This document shows positions 34,003 to 43,761 of a DNA stretch of 64,000 nt, in pieces. Location of the stretch: assembly GCF_000949295.1 (NCBI RefSeq), contig NZ_JXYS01000003.1, positions 1-64,000 on the forward strand, given 5' to 3'. The translations under genes were made by a program, and so were the position numbers. The notes under the pieces were generated by a model. That model had not been told where the DNA came from. It did no database searches and saw nothing but the letters and a program-made list of their open reading frames with translations. Every line of letters begins with the position of its first letter. The stretch's first letter is position 1. Source of the DNA: Acidithrix ferrooxidans. GTDB taxonomy: Bacteria > Actinomycetota > Acidimicrobiia > Acidimicrobiales > Acidimicrobiaceae.

Positions 34003-35053
34003 ACACTTATCAAGTTTCACAAGCAACAGCTATTTCGGAGTCAGACTCTCAGAGTAGCGGATGGGGAGAATCAAAGACGCATCTATAGAGAAGTCGCTCG
34101 ACCAAGGATTTTTCAACCTGCCTTCAGTAGAATCGTTATAGAAATTCCTCGACGCACAAGTTGCTTACGTTCCCAGCGTCCGTGGTAGGTTCTGTCGATT
34201 AATTTCTTACAGTTTCCAATTGAGGATCTTGATCCAATTAAATGTTGCATGTTACGAATCGTATTTTGATAAGTAACTGAATGTGCTATCCCAAGTTCTT
34301 TGAGTACATGCTTCACAACTGGGGTTACCATTGCATATCAGCTTCGTCTCAAAATCTAGGGGCTTTGCATAAACATCTTTGGGCGATTTGGCGGTGGTGT
34401 CTTTGATAACCTTTATAAAAACAATTAGACCTCTGCTCCATTGCTAATCGACATTCCATTAGGACACATTGGTGCGGGTCGTTACTTTTCCTCTTCTGCC
34501 TTTGCTGTGGCTCTCACCACGAAGTAAGAACTCACCTAACTAGACGTTTGCTCCAAGTCTGTATAAGCCATTACTCCTAGCCCATTACTCCTAGCCCATT
34601 GCCTTTCGTTGCTTTATTAGCATTAACCGGCCAGTCGGATATGAGACTCGGACGAATTTAGCTAGGGTGGTGGCCGAAAGACCACGCTTGTCGTTGGACA
34701 ATAGGCAGCGAAGAACCACTGGGATAAAGAGATGCGACTTCGATAAAAGATAGACCTCGATGTAACTGAAGTTTGACAGTGGCACGATTTACATTGAAAA
34801 AGTAGAGCTCAAGATGCTGTATTTCCTGTAATGGCTTGGTCTAATTAAGGCAACTGATCGAAGTCACACTTTGGGCATCTAATGCCCTCTTTTGATCGCA
34901 ATTTGATCAAATGATCTTCGCATGCTTCTTGCTAAGAGAAACCTACCATAACATCCGAGATATCCACCGTATCACCTCAATCGAGCATCTGCCCTACCAA
35001 GAATTAGCTCCATTGCGGTCTCGGTGGAGTCGAAACTTACGAAAGTTGATGAG
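34003..35053. mobile_element. degraded IS1595-type element, copy B
   Basis: The left end, ACACTTATCAAGTTTCACAA, and the right end, GAAACTTACGAAAGTTGATG, are imperfect inverse complements (12 of 16 in the core). The length of about 1.05 kb and the internal order match copy A. The transposase frame is destroyed by multiple changes. A short tandem duplication is present at 34567-34600. Confidence 0.7.
34113..34900 (-). pseudogene. IS1595/ISXO2-like transposase remnant (copy B)
   Basis: Pieces read on the minus strand include the zinc-ribbon region near 34880 and SNDKRGLSATTLAKFVRVSYP with LMLIKQRKAMG. A C-terminal piece reads IGNCKKLIDRTYHGRWERKQL. Each lies in a different frame, and the DDE core is not readable in one frame. 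The same blocks occur in copies A and C. Confidence 0.7.
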
Positions 35054-35101
35054 TTTTTACTAATTTGTTGTGTTACAACTCCTTTAAAGTATTGTTGAGA
35101 G

Positions 35102-35820
35102 ATGGAAACCGCCGACCCGATCGTTGCAGCTACTCAAATCGTCAATGAGCGCTTTCCAGAGTGTCGGGGGGCGTTCTTGTCGAAGAGCGTGCTGACCTCT
35201 CACCGAACCCCAACTTCCGACCTCGACATCGTTGTGGTTCTGGACGGCCCTCCAGCTCCGTACCGGGAAAAGATTCGATCTCACGGTTGGATCACTGAAT
35301 TATTCGTCCATTCACGAGACTCGTTGACGCGCTTCTATGGCCTGGATGCACAATCGCGAACCTGCACGCTGGCCAACATGAGTGCGAACGGCTATGTGCC
35401 ACGAAGCAATGGTTATGAAGTGACTGAAATACAAGAAGAGGCCCGGGCAATTATCGATGCTGGCCCCGCCGCTTTGACGAATGAGGATCGAGCTCGACGT
35501 CGGTATCGGCTGACCGACCTGCTCGAGAATCTTCGTGGTACTTCAGACCATGTTGAGACTGTCTTTATAGCGAGTCAATTATTGAGAGAAGCCGGGGACT
35601 CGCTTTACTGAGTGAATGTCGGTGGCTGGGTGTAAGCAAGTGGATGGCACGCCACCTCATGGATGCACCGGATGGCTTCGCAAACCGCCTTGCTGACGCA
35701 TTCGCGTCACTGCTAGTCGATGACAGGAAGGAACCGATGATCGAGGTAGTGGGCGATATTCTACACTTAGCTGGCGGACCCCTGACTGAAGGCTTCGTCG
35801 CTCATAAGGCGACTGAATGA
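35102..35820 (+). pseudogene. nucleotidyltransferase-domain protein, frameshifted near the middle
   Basis: From ATG (GAGAG upstream) the frame gives 169 residues with the polymerase-beta-like signature HRTPTSDLDIVVVLDG (the DxD metal site) and ELFVHSRDSL, then stops at REAGDSLY. In the next frame the protein continues without interruption, LALLSECRWLGVSKWMARHL to GGPLTEGFVAHKATE, ending at TGA 35818-35820. Intact relatives of about 240 residues have both parts, so a one-base change near 35600 broke the gene. The usual GS motif reads LSKS, which may also impair nucleotide binding. Substrate unknown. Confidence 0.7.
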
Positions 35821-36337
35821 CCACCTTATTGCTGGTTCTTAATCCTACCCTCGGATTTGGTACGGTGTTCGTAGTGGCTCGCGGAGCTCAGGGAACGTCG
35901 TTAGAGTTGGAAAAAAGACACGCAGTTGAAACTCCTCTGATTTATAATCCGTAATTAGGTCCGCTATCACAAATCGACGATGGTTTTCGATCCATTTCGC
36001 AATAGAAAGCTTCCAGCCTAAAATCGTTAAAAGTTGTTCGATTGGCCACTAGCATTCGCCATGGCGCGGTCGATGGCCAGAATTCCTCCATGGAGTTGCA
36101 TTTGGTAAATCTAGTTTGCAACTGTTTGGCCTCAAGCCAACTTGGCTGGCTGGAATTGTATATGATGATATCTTAGGATTTTGGCCTGACTTCAATGCTA
36201 TCGGCGGTTCACCAACTTGAGCGACCCGACTGTGCATATTAAGAAATAGAAACGACCCAATCGATCGAGAGATCCCAGCACAAAGGACTATCTTTCATGT
36301 ACCACAACCGTAAATCGCCACAAAGCTCCGTGATGGC
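35821..36337. other. intergenic stretch upstream of ilvE
   Basis: No gene is recognised. It should contain the ilvE promoter; no leader peptide or T-box-like structure was recognised. Confidence 0.4.
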
Positions 36338-37456
36338 ATGACCAAAACATCTCAAGATTCCAGCGATCTGGTCCATGGCTTTTCGTTCGAATTGGGAGTG
36401 CGAGCCAGCGAGCAAGAGCGCAATTCCCACTTAATTCGCCCGGGGTTCGGGCGGATACACACCGATCACATGGTTTCAATTTCATATGATCGTCAGCGAG
36501 GCTGGGACGCCGGATCACTTCATCCTTATCGTCCGATAGTATTAGACCCAACAGCGATGGTGCTACATTACGGTCAAGCAATTTTCGAGGGGTTGAAAGC
36601 CTATCGCCAGCCAAATGGCACGATAGCCGTCTTTAGACCTATGGAGAATGCCAACCGCTTTAACCGTTCAGCAACACGACTATCAATGCCACAACTTCCG
36701 AATGACTTGTTTATACGCTCGATCCGCGCTCTTTTGCATGTGGATCGCGATTGGGTGCCCAAAAACCTCGGACAGAGCCTTTACCTTCGTCCGCTCATGT
36801 TCGCATCAGAGCCGATGTTGGGAGTGCGACCGTCGGATCAATATGAATACATCTTGATCGCAAGTCCTGCTGATCCATTCTTCTCCGCGGACCCGACCCC
36901 GCTACGCGTCTGGATTACTCATGAATATGTGAGAGCAGCCCCAGGAGGGACCGGCGAGGCAAAATGCGCCGGAAACTACGCCGCGAGCCTACTCGCTCAG
37001 GCCGAAGCTTTTGATGCAGGATGCGATCAGGTCGTGTGGCTCGACGCAATCGCCAGAACACAGGTCGAAGAGATGGGCGGCATGAACCTCTTCTTCGTGG
37101 AGCAATCTGGCGACCAAACACGTATAGTGACCCCGAGATTAACGGGAACACTTCTCGCTGGAATTACTAGGCTGTCGATCCTTCAGTTGGCCGCAGACGC
37201 AGGCTTTCAAGCAGCCGAGATAGACCTCTCAGTAGACGAATGGCGGGATAGATGTGCTAGCGGGACTATTACCGAGGCATTTGCTTGTGGAACTGCGGCC
37301 GTGATCGCTCCAATTGGCGAAGTTAGGTCTTCAAAGTCCTCATGGCTTGTAGGTGATGGAGGTGCTGGACCCATTACGATGCGTCTACGGAAGTCACTTC
37401 TCGATATCCAGCACGGGATCAGTGAAGATAGGCACGGCTGGATGGAAGAGATGTGA
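36338..37456 (+). CDS. ilvE: branched-chain amino acid aminotransferase
   Basis: A PLP enzyme exchanging amino groups between glutamate and the keto acids of Leu, Ile and Val. The 372-residue length matches the actinobacterial BCAT II-like type. The start of the fold reads LHYGQAIFEGLKAYR, with RPMENANRFNRSA after it. The PLP lysine is in GEAKCAGNYAAS near 210. The phosphate-cup region is GTLLAGITRLSIL and GTAAVIAPIGEV. The gene stands alone, with gene-free stretches on both sides. Confidence 0.93.
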   Translation: MTKTSQDSSDLVHGFSFELGVRASEQERNSHLIRPGFGRIHTDHMVSISYDRQRGWDAGSLHPYRPIVLDPTAMVLHYGQAIFEGLKAYRQPNGTIAVFRPMENANRFNRSATRLSMPQLPNDLFIRSIRALLHVDRDWVPKNLGQSLYLRPLMFASEPMLGVRPSDQYEYILIASPADPFFSADPTPLRVWITHEYVRAAPGGTGEAKCAGNYAASLLAQAEAFDAGCDQVVWLDAIARTQVEEMGGMNLFFVEQSGDQTRIVTPRLTGTLLAGITRLSILQLAADAGFQAAEIDLSVDEWRDRCASGTITEAFACGTAAVIAPIGEVRSSKSSWLVGDGGAGPITMRLRKSLLDIQHGISEDRHGWMEEM

Positions 37457-39135
37457 CCGATCCAACAACTCAGCGGCGAAAACTCTTTCAGTGACACGGA
37501 GGCATCGTCGAGCAATGAATGGGTGGCGGTAAGACTTCTATCGCGCAGATTTCTATTATCGCTAAGATTCTCAGCTATTGAAACTTGGGTACTTGCTCAC
37601 GTCGTCAAACTTACATGGCGGTCAAATAGGCCACTTGAACTAACTTCCAATTCGCCGACGTTCGGAAAGGAACACACCAATATCAAAGTGTTACTTTCTA
37701 AACGGTGTTGCATTGGGGTAAATTAGACGACGCAAAATTAATTTCAACATCCACTGTCTCAAACGAAAGAGCGAGGATCTCCCTGAAACAACTTGTTACG
37801 CCAAAGCTAGAATTACTCATTATCTGACAATCCTGACCAAATAGATACCAGGAGTGACAGTTTTTTGCCAACCGGATGCACCCAAGCATTAGTCTTACTC
37901 AAATTCTTGACAGGCAACCGCAACGTTCCCTGGGGACTCCTGGAGGAAAAAATCAACTCGGTGAATGAATCTATATTCTCTAGCCAAAATTCCACCCTGG
38001 GGTTTGGCTACGACAGTCACCGCAATTTCAAGATAGCGATCCGTTTGTTTGGCAGACGGTCTGACACCTCTGAGCTAGGTTATCAAAATGCTCTTTTACT
38101 TGCGTAACCAAGTGGAGCAATTCTAAACATAACTACCGGAACGCCAAGAAGTCTCTTCGATACAAGCCGATTTCCTTCATCTTTGGAGGGAGCAAGCTTT
38201 GATATTCGTTATAGCCCTGTCTTGCTTGGCTTGGTGTTTCATTCATATCTTTGAAATTAAGCTGTGGTGTTTCTTGAACGTCTCAATTTCTCGAGCAATT
38301 TATCGACAACTAAGACCTTACGCATTTGGATCAACTATGTTCATGAGTTACCTACCAGTGCATATTTAAAACCCCTTCATAAAATTAGATTTATCGCTCC
38401 AAAGTATTATCTGTTGGGCCGGTCAATTTCATCGCACTCTTTACGCCTTGATGCCAGTTCTCACATTCGACCTCCTCAGCATCCCGATTCGACTTTGCAA
38501 ATGATCTTTGGTGGTGGGCCAATTTAGTGTCGTTGGCAAAGTCCATTGGCGGATGAGAACACAGGAGCGAAGTTGAACCAGCTTGCCATCATCGGCCCAA
38601 CATCTACCGCTCCCATCGGTCGCCCCGCCAACGAAATAGCCCATCCAAAACTCCCGCAGATCGGCTGCTTAATATGCATAGTTGGCCTCGGAGGCCGAAA
38701 TGGAAACGCATGAGACAATGGGCTCCTCGGCTCTCCAGGTAGCAAGTGCCAACGGTACCCCGATCATCGGGGCGGAGGCAAGTAACACATGGGGGGGGGA
38801 TCCTGTACTAGAAGCGAAAAGACCCGCTATCACCTACCACAACCAGTCTGACATGGATCTACAACGTTGAAGGCCTGGCCTTGGGTTTACCAACAGCCTC
38901 CTCAATTATGACAACAAACTTGTCGCATCGGTTGGCCGACATTTAGCGGCTTAGGGCCAATGCTCAGGTGAGCGCGCCCCACAACCAAAAACCAATCCGC
39001 AACCGTTATAGTCAAGCAACAAAACTGAGTCATATTTATAAAAAAAGTGGCCAATTGTAAATACTATATTAACTGAGAGACCCATAAAGGGGTCAAATAG
39101 CGGGAAGTTGCAATCCATCTACTAGTAATAACTAT
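37457..39135. other. long gene-free stretch between ilvE and glnA
   Basis: About 1.7 kb without a frame of recognisable family character. It contains a 15-bp palindrome CCCCGAT-C-ATCGGGG at 38758-38772 and a GC-richer island around 38450-38800 that may be a decayed insertion. The right end holds the glnA leader. Confidence 0.45.
39005..39020 (+). promoter_or_regulatory. weak candidate GlnR box upstream of glnA
   Basis: GTTAT-AGTCAA-GCAAC differs at one position from the actinobacterial GlnR consensus GTnAC-n6-GnAAC and lies about 115 bp before the glnA start. A chance match in this AT-rich region is quite possible. Confidence 0.2.
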
Positions 39136-40476
39136 GTGGCAACTAAATCGGACAAACAATCAAAGATCGAGTACGTCCTAAAGACTGTTGAAGAGAGGAA
39201 AGTTGGTTTCATCCAACTTTGGTTTTCCGACATCCTGGGAACTCCAAAAAGCTTTCAAATCACTCCCGCAGAACTCTCCAGCGCGCTCGAAGAAGGGATG
39301 ACCTTCGACGGTTCGGCTATCGACGGATTCTCTCGAATTCAAGAGAGCGACGTGATCGCCTTACCTGACCCCACTACCTTTAGCCTTTTGCCATCGGACC
39401 AAACCGTCGCACAGGTCTTCTGCGATATTTATAATCTCGATGGCAGCCCATTCGAAGGATGTCCTAGAAATACCCTCCGAAGGGCCTTGGATCATGCACA
39501 CAGCTTAGGTTACTCATTCTTCGCAGCCCCCGAACTCGAATTCTTCTATTTCGACAAAGACGTATCCAACGGCCCCAAGCCCTTGGACTCGGGATCATAC
39601 TTTGAACTTACAGTCTCGAACCTTCCCTCGCAACTTCGAAAAAGAACCGTCCTCGCCTTAGAAGATATGGGAATACCAGTCGAATATTCGCAACATGAAG
39701 ACGCACCAAGTCAGCACGAAATCGACCTACGTTATACAGATGCCCTCACAATGGCAGACAACATTATGACTTCCCGCCTTATCATCAAGGAGATTGCTGC
39801 GGCGAGCGGCGTTTTGGCGAGCTTCATGCCAAAACCGATCGTTGGAGTTCAAGGTTCAGGAATGCATACACATTTTTCGCTCTTCAAGGATAACAAAAAT
39901 GCATTCTACGACGATCGTGACGAGACTGGCTTATCAAAGGTCGCAAAACACTTTATCGCCGGGCTCCTTCATCACGCACCTGAAATTACCGCGATTACAA
40001 ACCAATGGGTCAACTCCTACAAGCGTCTCGTCGTGGGATACGAAGCACCCGTTTACATCTCCTGGGCACGCAATAATCGATCGGCTCTAGTAAGAGTTCC
40101 GACACCAAAGACGACCAACTCACAATCCACAAGGATTGAATATCGGGCATTGGACCCAGCCGTAAATCCTTATCTAGCATTCGCGGCGATACTAGGAGCT
40201 GGCTTGGCTGGCATTGAAGGAGAATACGAACTGGCCCCACAAATCCAAGACAATCTCTACAAGCTCTCTACCGAAGAAGTGGATGCTCTTGGAATTGAAT
40301 CTCTTCCTGGGAACCTTGACGAAGCTGTAAGAGAGATGGAGCGATCATCCCTTGCGCGAGAAGTCCTTGGCGAACACGTCTTTGAATGGTACGTTAGAAA
40401 CAAAAAAGACGAATGGTCTAACTATAAGACACACGTATCTCAGTTCGAACTAGACCGATACTTAGAGCAGTTGTAG
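39136..40476 (+). CDS. glnA: glutamine synthetase, type I
   Basis: This cytoplasmic dodecamer makes glutamine from glutamate, ammonia and ATP. The 446-residue protein has the GSI signatures: MTFDGSAIDGFSRIQESDV, APELEFFYF (metal-binding E-x-E) and GSGMHTHFSLF. Further on are NSYKRLVVGYEAPVYISWARNNRSALVRVP and NPYLAFAAILGAGLAGI. The length and lack of the beta-type insertion suggest the GSI-alpha class (Bacillus/Thermotoga-like). The start is GTG and no good ribosome binding site is visible. Its stop codon directly touches the ATG of a GlnR-type regulator, so both are co-expressed. Confidence 0.95.
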   Translation: MATKSDKQSKIEYVLKTVEERKVGFIQLWFSDILGTPKSFQITPAELSSALEEGMTFDGSAIDGFSRIQESDVIALPDPTTFSLLPSDQTVAQVFCDIYNLDGSPFEGCPRNTLRRALDHAHSLGYSFFAAPELEFFYFDKDVSNGPKPLDSGSYFELTVSNLPSQLRKRTVLALEDMGIPVEYSQHEDAPSQHEIDLRYTDALTMADNIMTSRLIIKEIAAASGVLASFMPKPIVGVQGSGMHTHFSLFKDNKNAFYDDRDETGLSKVAKHFIAGLLHHAPEITAITNQWVNSYKRLVVGYEAPVYISWARNNRSALVRVPTPKTTNSQSTRIEYRALDPAVNPYLAFAAILGAGLAGIEGEYELAPQIQDNLYKLSTEEVDALGIESLPGNLDEAVREMERSSLAREVLGEHVFEWYVRNKKDEWSNYKTHVSQFELDRYLEQL

Positions 40477-41151
40477 ATGGAACCACTACTTATTTACCCC
40501 GAATCAGCACCCTTTCACGTGGTAAAAACGCTAGAAGAGGGCGGCTACCCATTTATACCGGTCGGCCTCATATCGCGAATTACCCAACTGGAGCCCGAAG
40601 AAGGATGGTCTGGAGCAATCATATGTGCGGATCAAAATCTCGACGATGCCTTCTTCATCTGCCGTCACCTTCGAACCAAAGAACGTCAGATTTCTCCGCT
40701 GCTGCTGATCGTGGATAGGACCAACCTCGACAAGCTTGAGCTGCGCGAAGATCTATTCGACGATTTTGTAACGTTACCTCTTGATCCTAGAGAATTCCAA
40801 GTTCGCCTCCAGAGACTCTTCTTTAGAACTGGCCGAGGTTTGACTCAAGAACTAATTGAATACGGTCCTCTAAAAGTCAACTTGGAGACCTATCAAGCCT
40901 CTGTGAGCGGAAAATTGTTAGATCTAACTTATATGGAGTATCAACTTCTAACCTTTTTGGCGTCGCATCCTGGCCGAGTTTTTGATAGAGAAACCCTTCT
41001 CTCTAGGGTGTGGGGGTATGAATATTACGGTGGTGCAAGAACAGTCGACGTGCATATCCGTCGCCTTCGAGCAAAACTCGGTGAGCAACACGAATCAATG
41101 ATTGAAACGGTTCGAAGCGTAGGCTATCGCTTTGGCCGTCATCAAAAGTAA
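40477..41151 (+). CDS. glnR: GlnR-like OmpR-family regulator
   Basis: The 224-residue protein has a degenerate receiver domain (1-110): no paired acidic pocket, and the phospho-acceptor region reads GAIICADQNLDDAF. A winged helix follows (about 130-222) whose LDLTYMEYQLLTFLASHPGR, FDRETLLSRVWGYEYYGG and RTVDVHIRRLRAKLGEQHES are strikingly like actinobacterial GlnR, an orphan regulator of nitrogen genes. Contact with glnA (zero spacing) supports the same role. In streptomycetes glnR is not in an operon with glnA, so the layout is unusual if orthologous. Another OmpR regulator such as a RegX3/MtrA relative remains possible. Confidence 0.75.
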   Translation: MEPLLIYPESAPFHVVKTLEEGGYPFIPVGLISRITQLEPEEGWSGAIICADQNLDDAFFICRHLRTKERQISPLLLIVDRTNLDKLELREDLFDDFVTLPLDPREFQVRLQRLFFRTGRGLTQELIEYGPLKVNLETYQASVSGKLLDLTYMEYQLLTFLASHPGRVFDRETLLSRVWGYEYYGGARTVDVHIRRLRAKLGEQHESMIETVRSVGYRFGRHQK

Positions 41152-41693
41152 CCTTTGTTAAGGCCCCTCGGATCAAAACATCCGACCTTATCAACAGTCT
41201 TTAGAATTACCTAGAAGCATTGAAACGACTCGCCCAAATCCGCGTCCGCATGGACGCCTTGCTTCGACAAAAGATGCGGTTATCTCAATCTTCTAGGTTG
41301 AGACTAGTTCGATCGTGTGCTCGGTCTAAAGATTTGGGAAAAGAGATCGGCTAGATTAAGTGCGATCTTCTTTGGTAATGAGGCAAAAAGATCGGCGCCC
41401 TGGCGGATAATTTCAACAACACCAATAAAAGATCACAAAAATGACAATATTCAACAGGTATATGACCTATCGAATGAGCCACCTGGCTCCACATTGTCAC
41501 AATCCCAGGTGAGGGCTATCAACACTTCTAAGTCTAAAAAGCCATAGAGCCAAAACAGTGCTAAGCTGAACACTTCAGCCACACTGATCGGCTCTAATTC
41601 GCAGATAAATATTCCCAGATAAATCCCGAGAGACAAAACGTCTAGGTTTCACCGTAAACACGAGAAGCTAGATTAGCCAAAGGACCTTGCTGA
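41152..41693. other. intergenic stretch between convergent glnR and erpA-type genes
   Basis: No gene seen. A short hairpin TCGGAT/ATCCGA with a 6-nt loop (41168-41185), just past the regulator stop, may be a weak terminator. Confidence 0.4.
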
Positions 41694-42059
41694 CTAGGAA
41701 AACGAGGATCCACATCCACAAGTTCTAGATGCATTCGGATTGGAAATGTGAAAACCCGCGCCTTGCAGACCGTCACGATACTCCAACGTTGCGCCCTTTA
41801 TCAACGAAAGAGACGAAGAGTCCACTACGACCTTGACATTATCAAACTCGCTGACGTTATCGTCATCAGCGAGTTCAGAATCAAAAAACATATCGTATGA
41901 AAAACCTGAACACCCGCCTGGCTTTACTGCAATTCTCAGAAATAGCGCCTCTGCGCCATCTTCCTCTGCGAGTAATTCGGCAACTTTAGACACTGCGTCT
42001 GGCGTAACCAAAATTGACGAAGGTCTCTTACCAATCTTTATGCTGCTTGCTGAAGCCAT
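41694..42059 (-). CDS. erpA: A-type iron-sulfur cluster carrier (ErpA/IscA/HesB family)
   Basis: The 121-residue protein has the three cluster-ligand cysteines: one in KPGGCSGFSYDMFF and two in the C-terminal SRTCGCGSSF. VDSSSLSLIKGATLEYRDGL and GFHISNPNA complete the family pattern. It carries Fe-S clusters to apo-proteins. It is divergent from the Mrp ATPase gene (330-bp gap), a further Fe-S factor. Whether it is functionally ErpA, IscA or SufA cannot be decided. Confidence 0.88.
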   Translation of the reverse strand: MASASSIKIGKRPSSILVTPDAVSKVAELLAEEDGAEALFLRIAVKPGGCSGFSYDMFFDSELADDDNVSEFDNVKVVVDSSSLSLIKGATLEYRDGLQGAGFHISNPNASRTCGCGSSFS

Positions 42060-42391
42060 ATGACCAGTCCTTTCAAAGATTCGATCCTGTTTAGAACAGT
42101 ATCTACCAGCGAACTACCAAAAAAATTCCAATTCATTTGTATTTCATAATTTATTCTACACAGATAGGAGAAATAGGACAATACTTTTTCACTATAGGTA
42201 GGCTCTGAGTAAAAGATAATGGTCGGCCCGAACCAACCTACCCAGAGAAGTCCAGAGTAAATCAGCGAATCCATAGAAGACCAAAGAGTCCAAGATCTTA
42301 AAATAAGACGAACCTATTGCTGGTAGAAGACATTTATAGCGGCTTTGATGCAAGGGTGCGAACCAAACTTAAATTGGAAGGAACTTTCATT
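42060..42391. other. divergent promoter region of the Fe-S genes
   Basis: AT-rich, no gene. The reading frame of the Mrp gene extends 25 codons further upstream (to a TTG at 42317) but without family similarity. Confidence 0.4.
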
Positions 42392-43621
42392 ATGTCATCT
42401 CGTGAAGATTCGATTGAGATCACAAACAGCGCAATGATAGAAAACCTTGAATTCAAAACGATTGCATCACAAATAAGAGCGACACTTAGTCCAATTATTG
42501 ACCCAGAATTAAAGGTCTCAATCGTTGAGCTCGGGATGATCGGAGGGATAGATCTCATAGAGGGAGAAGTGAAGATCGACCTTGCCCTGACGACGATCGC
42601 ATGCCCACTGAGAAGCCAGATTCAAAAAGAGATATCATCAAAGATCTCAACACTGCTTCCCAACGCCAAGGTATCGTTCAACGTAATAGCTATGTCTCAA
42701 GCCGACAAGGCAAAGGCAATGCAACTTGCTCGCTCGGCTGCAAGCAAAAATGCGCCCAATAACTCAATTCCCTCCAATGCGAGAATAATCGCAATAGCTT
42801 CAGGCAAAGGGGGCGTAGGCAAATCCACCACCACAAGTGCAATGGCTCTCGGTCTTGCAGAACTTGGATATCGCATCGGGATTCTTGACGCCGACATATG
42901 GGGGTTTTCGATACCGAAGATACTCGGAATGCAAGCTAAAGTCTCGGCGTCGGGGACGACAGACCAATGGAAGATTGATCCTCTAAAGATACAGTTCGGC
43001 GATGGAAGTATCTCGGTGGTCTCCATGGGATTTCTCTCTCAAGACCCCACTTCGGCGATAATGTGGAGGGGATTGGTTCTAAATCGCGCTTTCCAACATT
43101 TCATAGAGGATGTCGATTGGAGTGACATCGATTATTTGCTTATAGACATGCCTCCAGGTACCGGAGATATTCAGATGGGCCTTTCAAGGATGCTGCCACA
43201 AGCTCAGGTCATAATCGTCACAACCCCAAGTGACGCAGCCAACGAAGTTGCAATACGCATGCTAGATATGGCTCAACGGGGGAATCTCTCAGTGCTCGGC
43301 TTCATAGAAAATATGGCCTATTTTCTTTGCGACCACGGTCAACGTTACGAAATATTTGGCAAGAGCGGCCTTGACTCAAGTATGGCTACCAAGGACATTG
43401 AGGTATTGGCAAGAATTCCAATCTCCAAAGCAAATTCAGATCTGAACTTAAATGACATGCGAGCAAAGTGGACCTCGAACGACCCCGACCATTCCGTAGA
43501 AGTGATGAGGAAGTTCGCAAAACAGTTAACGACAGAAATTGCACCAATTCAAGAGATGTCCGGCTGTACTTCGAGAATTGAGCAACTCCTAAAAAAGATA
43601 GAGCTCGACAAAAAAGAGTAA
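42392..43621 (+). CDS. mrp: Mrp/ApbC-type iron-sulfur carrier ATPase
   Basis: About 409 residues. The N-terminal MIP18/DUF59 domain (about 20-110) shows SPIIDPELKVSIVELGMIGG. The P-loop domain has the deviant Walker A IASGKGGVGKSTTTSAMALG, then LDADIWGFSIPKILGM, LLIDMPPGTGDIQM, and VIIVTTPSDAANEVAIRMLDMA. The usual CxxC of Mrp is reduced: the expected NMxxFxCxxC reads NMAYFLCDHGQRY, one Cys only. It assembles or transfers Fe-S clusters. The start is set at an ATG with AAGGA nine bases upstream. Confidence 0.88.
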   Translation: MSSREDSIEITNSAMIENLEFKTIASQIRATLSPIIDPELKVSIVELGMIGGIDLIEGEVKIDLALTTIACPLRSQIQKEISSKISTLLPNAKVSFNVIAMSQADKAKAMQLARSAASKNAPNNSIPSNARIIAIASGKGGVGKSTTTSAMALGLAELGYRIGILDADIWGFSIPKILGMQAKVSASGTTDQWKIDPLKIQFGDGSISVVSMGFLSQDPTSAIMWRGLVLNRAFQHFIEDVDWSDIDYLLIDMPPGTGDIQMGLSRMLPQAQVIIVTTPSDAANEVAIRMLDMAQRGNLSVLGFIENMAYFLCDHGQRYEIFGKSGLDSSMATKDIEVLARIPISKANSDLNLNDMRAKWTSNDPDHSVEVMRKFAKQLTTEIAPIQEMSGCTSRIEQLLKKIELDKKE

Positions 43622-43761
43622 ATTCCCTAGATGAGATCGCTAGTTTGCCTTGGCCAGTGCCACCGATCATCCTAAAATCCATATAGGCAAACCAAAAGCT
43701 CAATAGAAGAAGAAGCTTCGGAGCTTCGTCTCGGACTTCGCGCTAAAAGCTGTTGTTTGCT

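Noticed and set aside
36049-36237. Minus-strand 62-residue frame upstream of ilvE
   Set aside because: Composition and lack of start signals suggest a chance frame.
37865-38107. 80-residue plus-strand frame between ilvE and glnA
   Set aside because: No ribosome binding site, no family pattern, and surrounded by stop-rich sequence.
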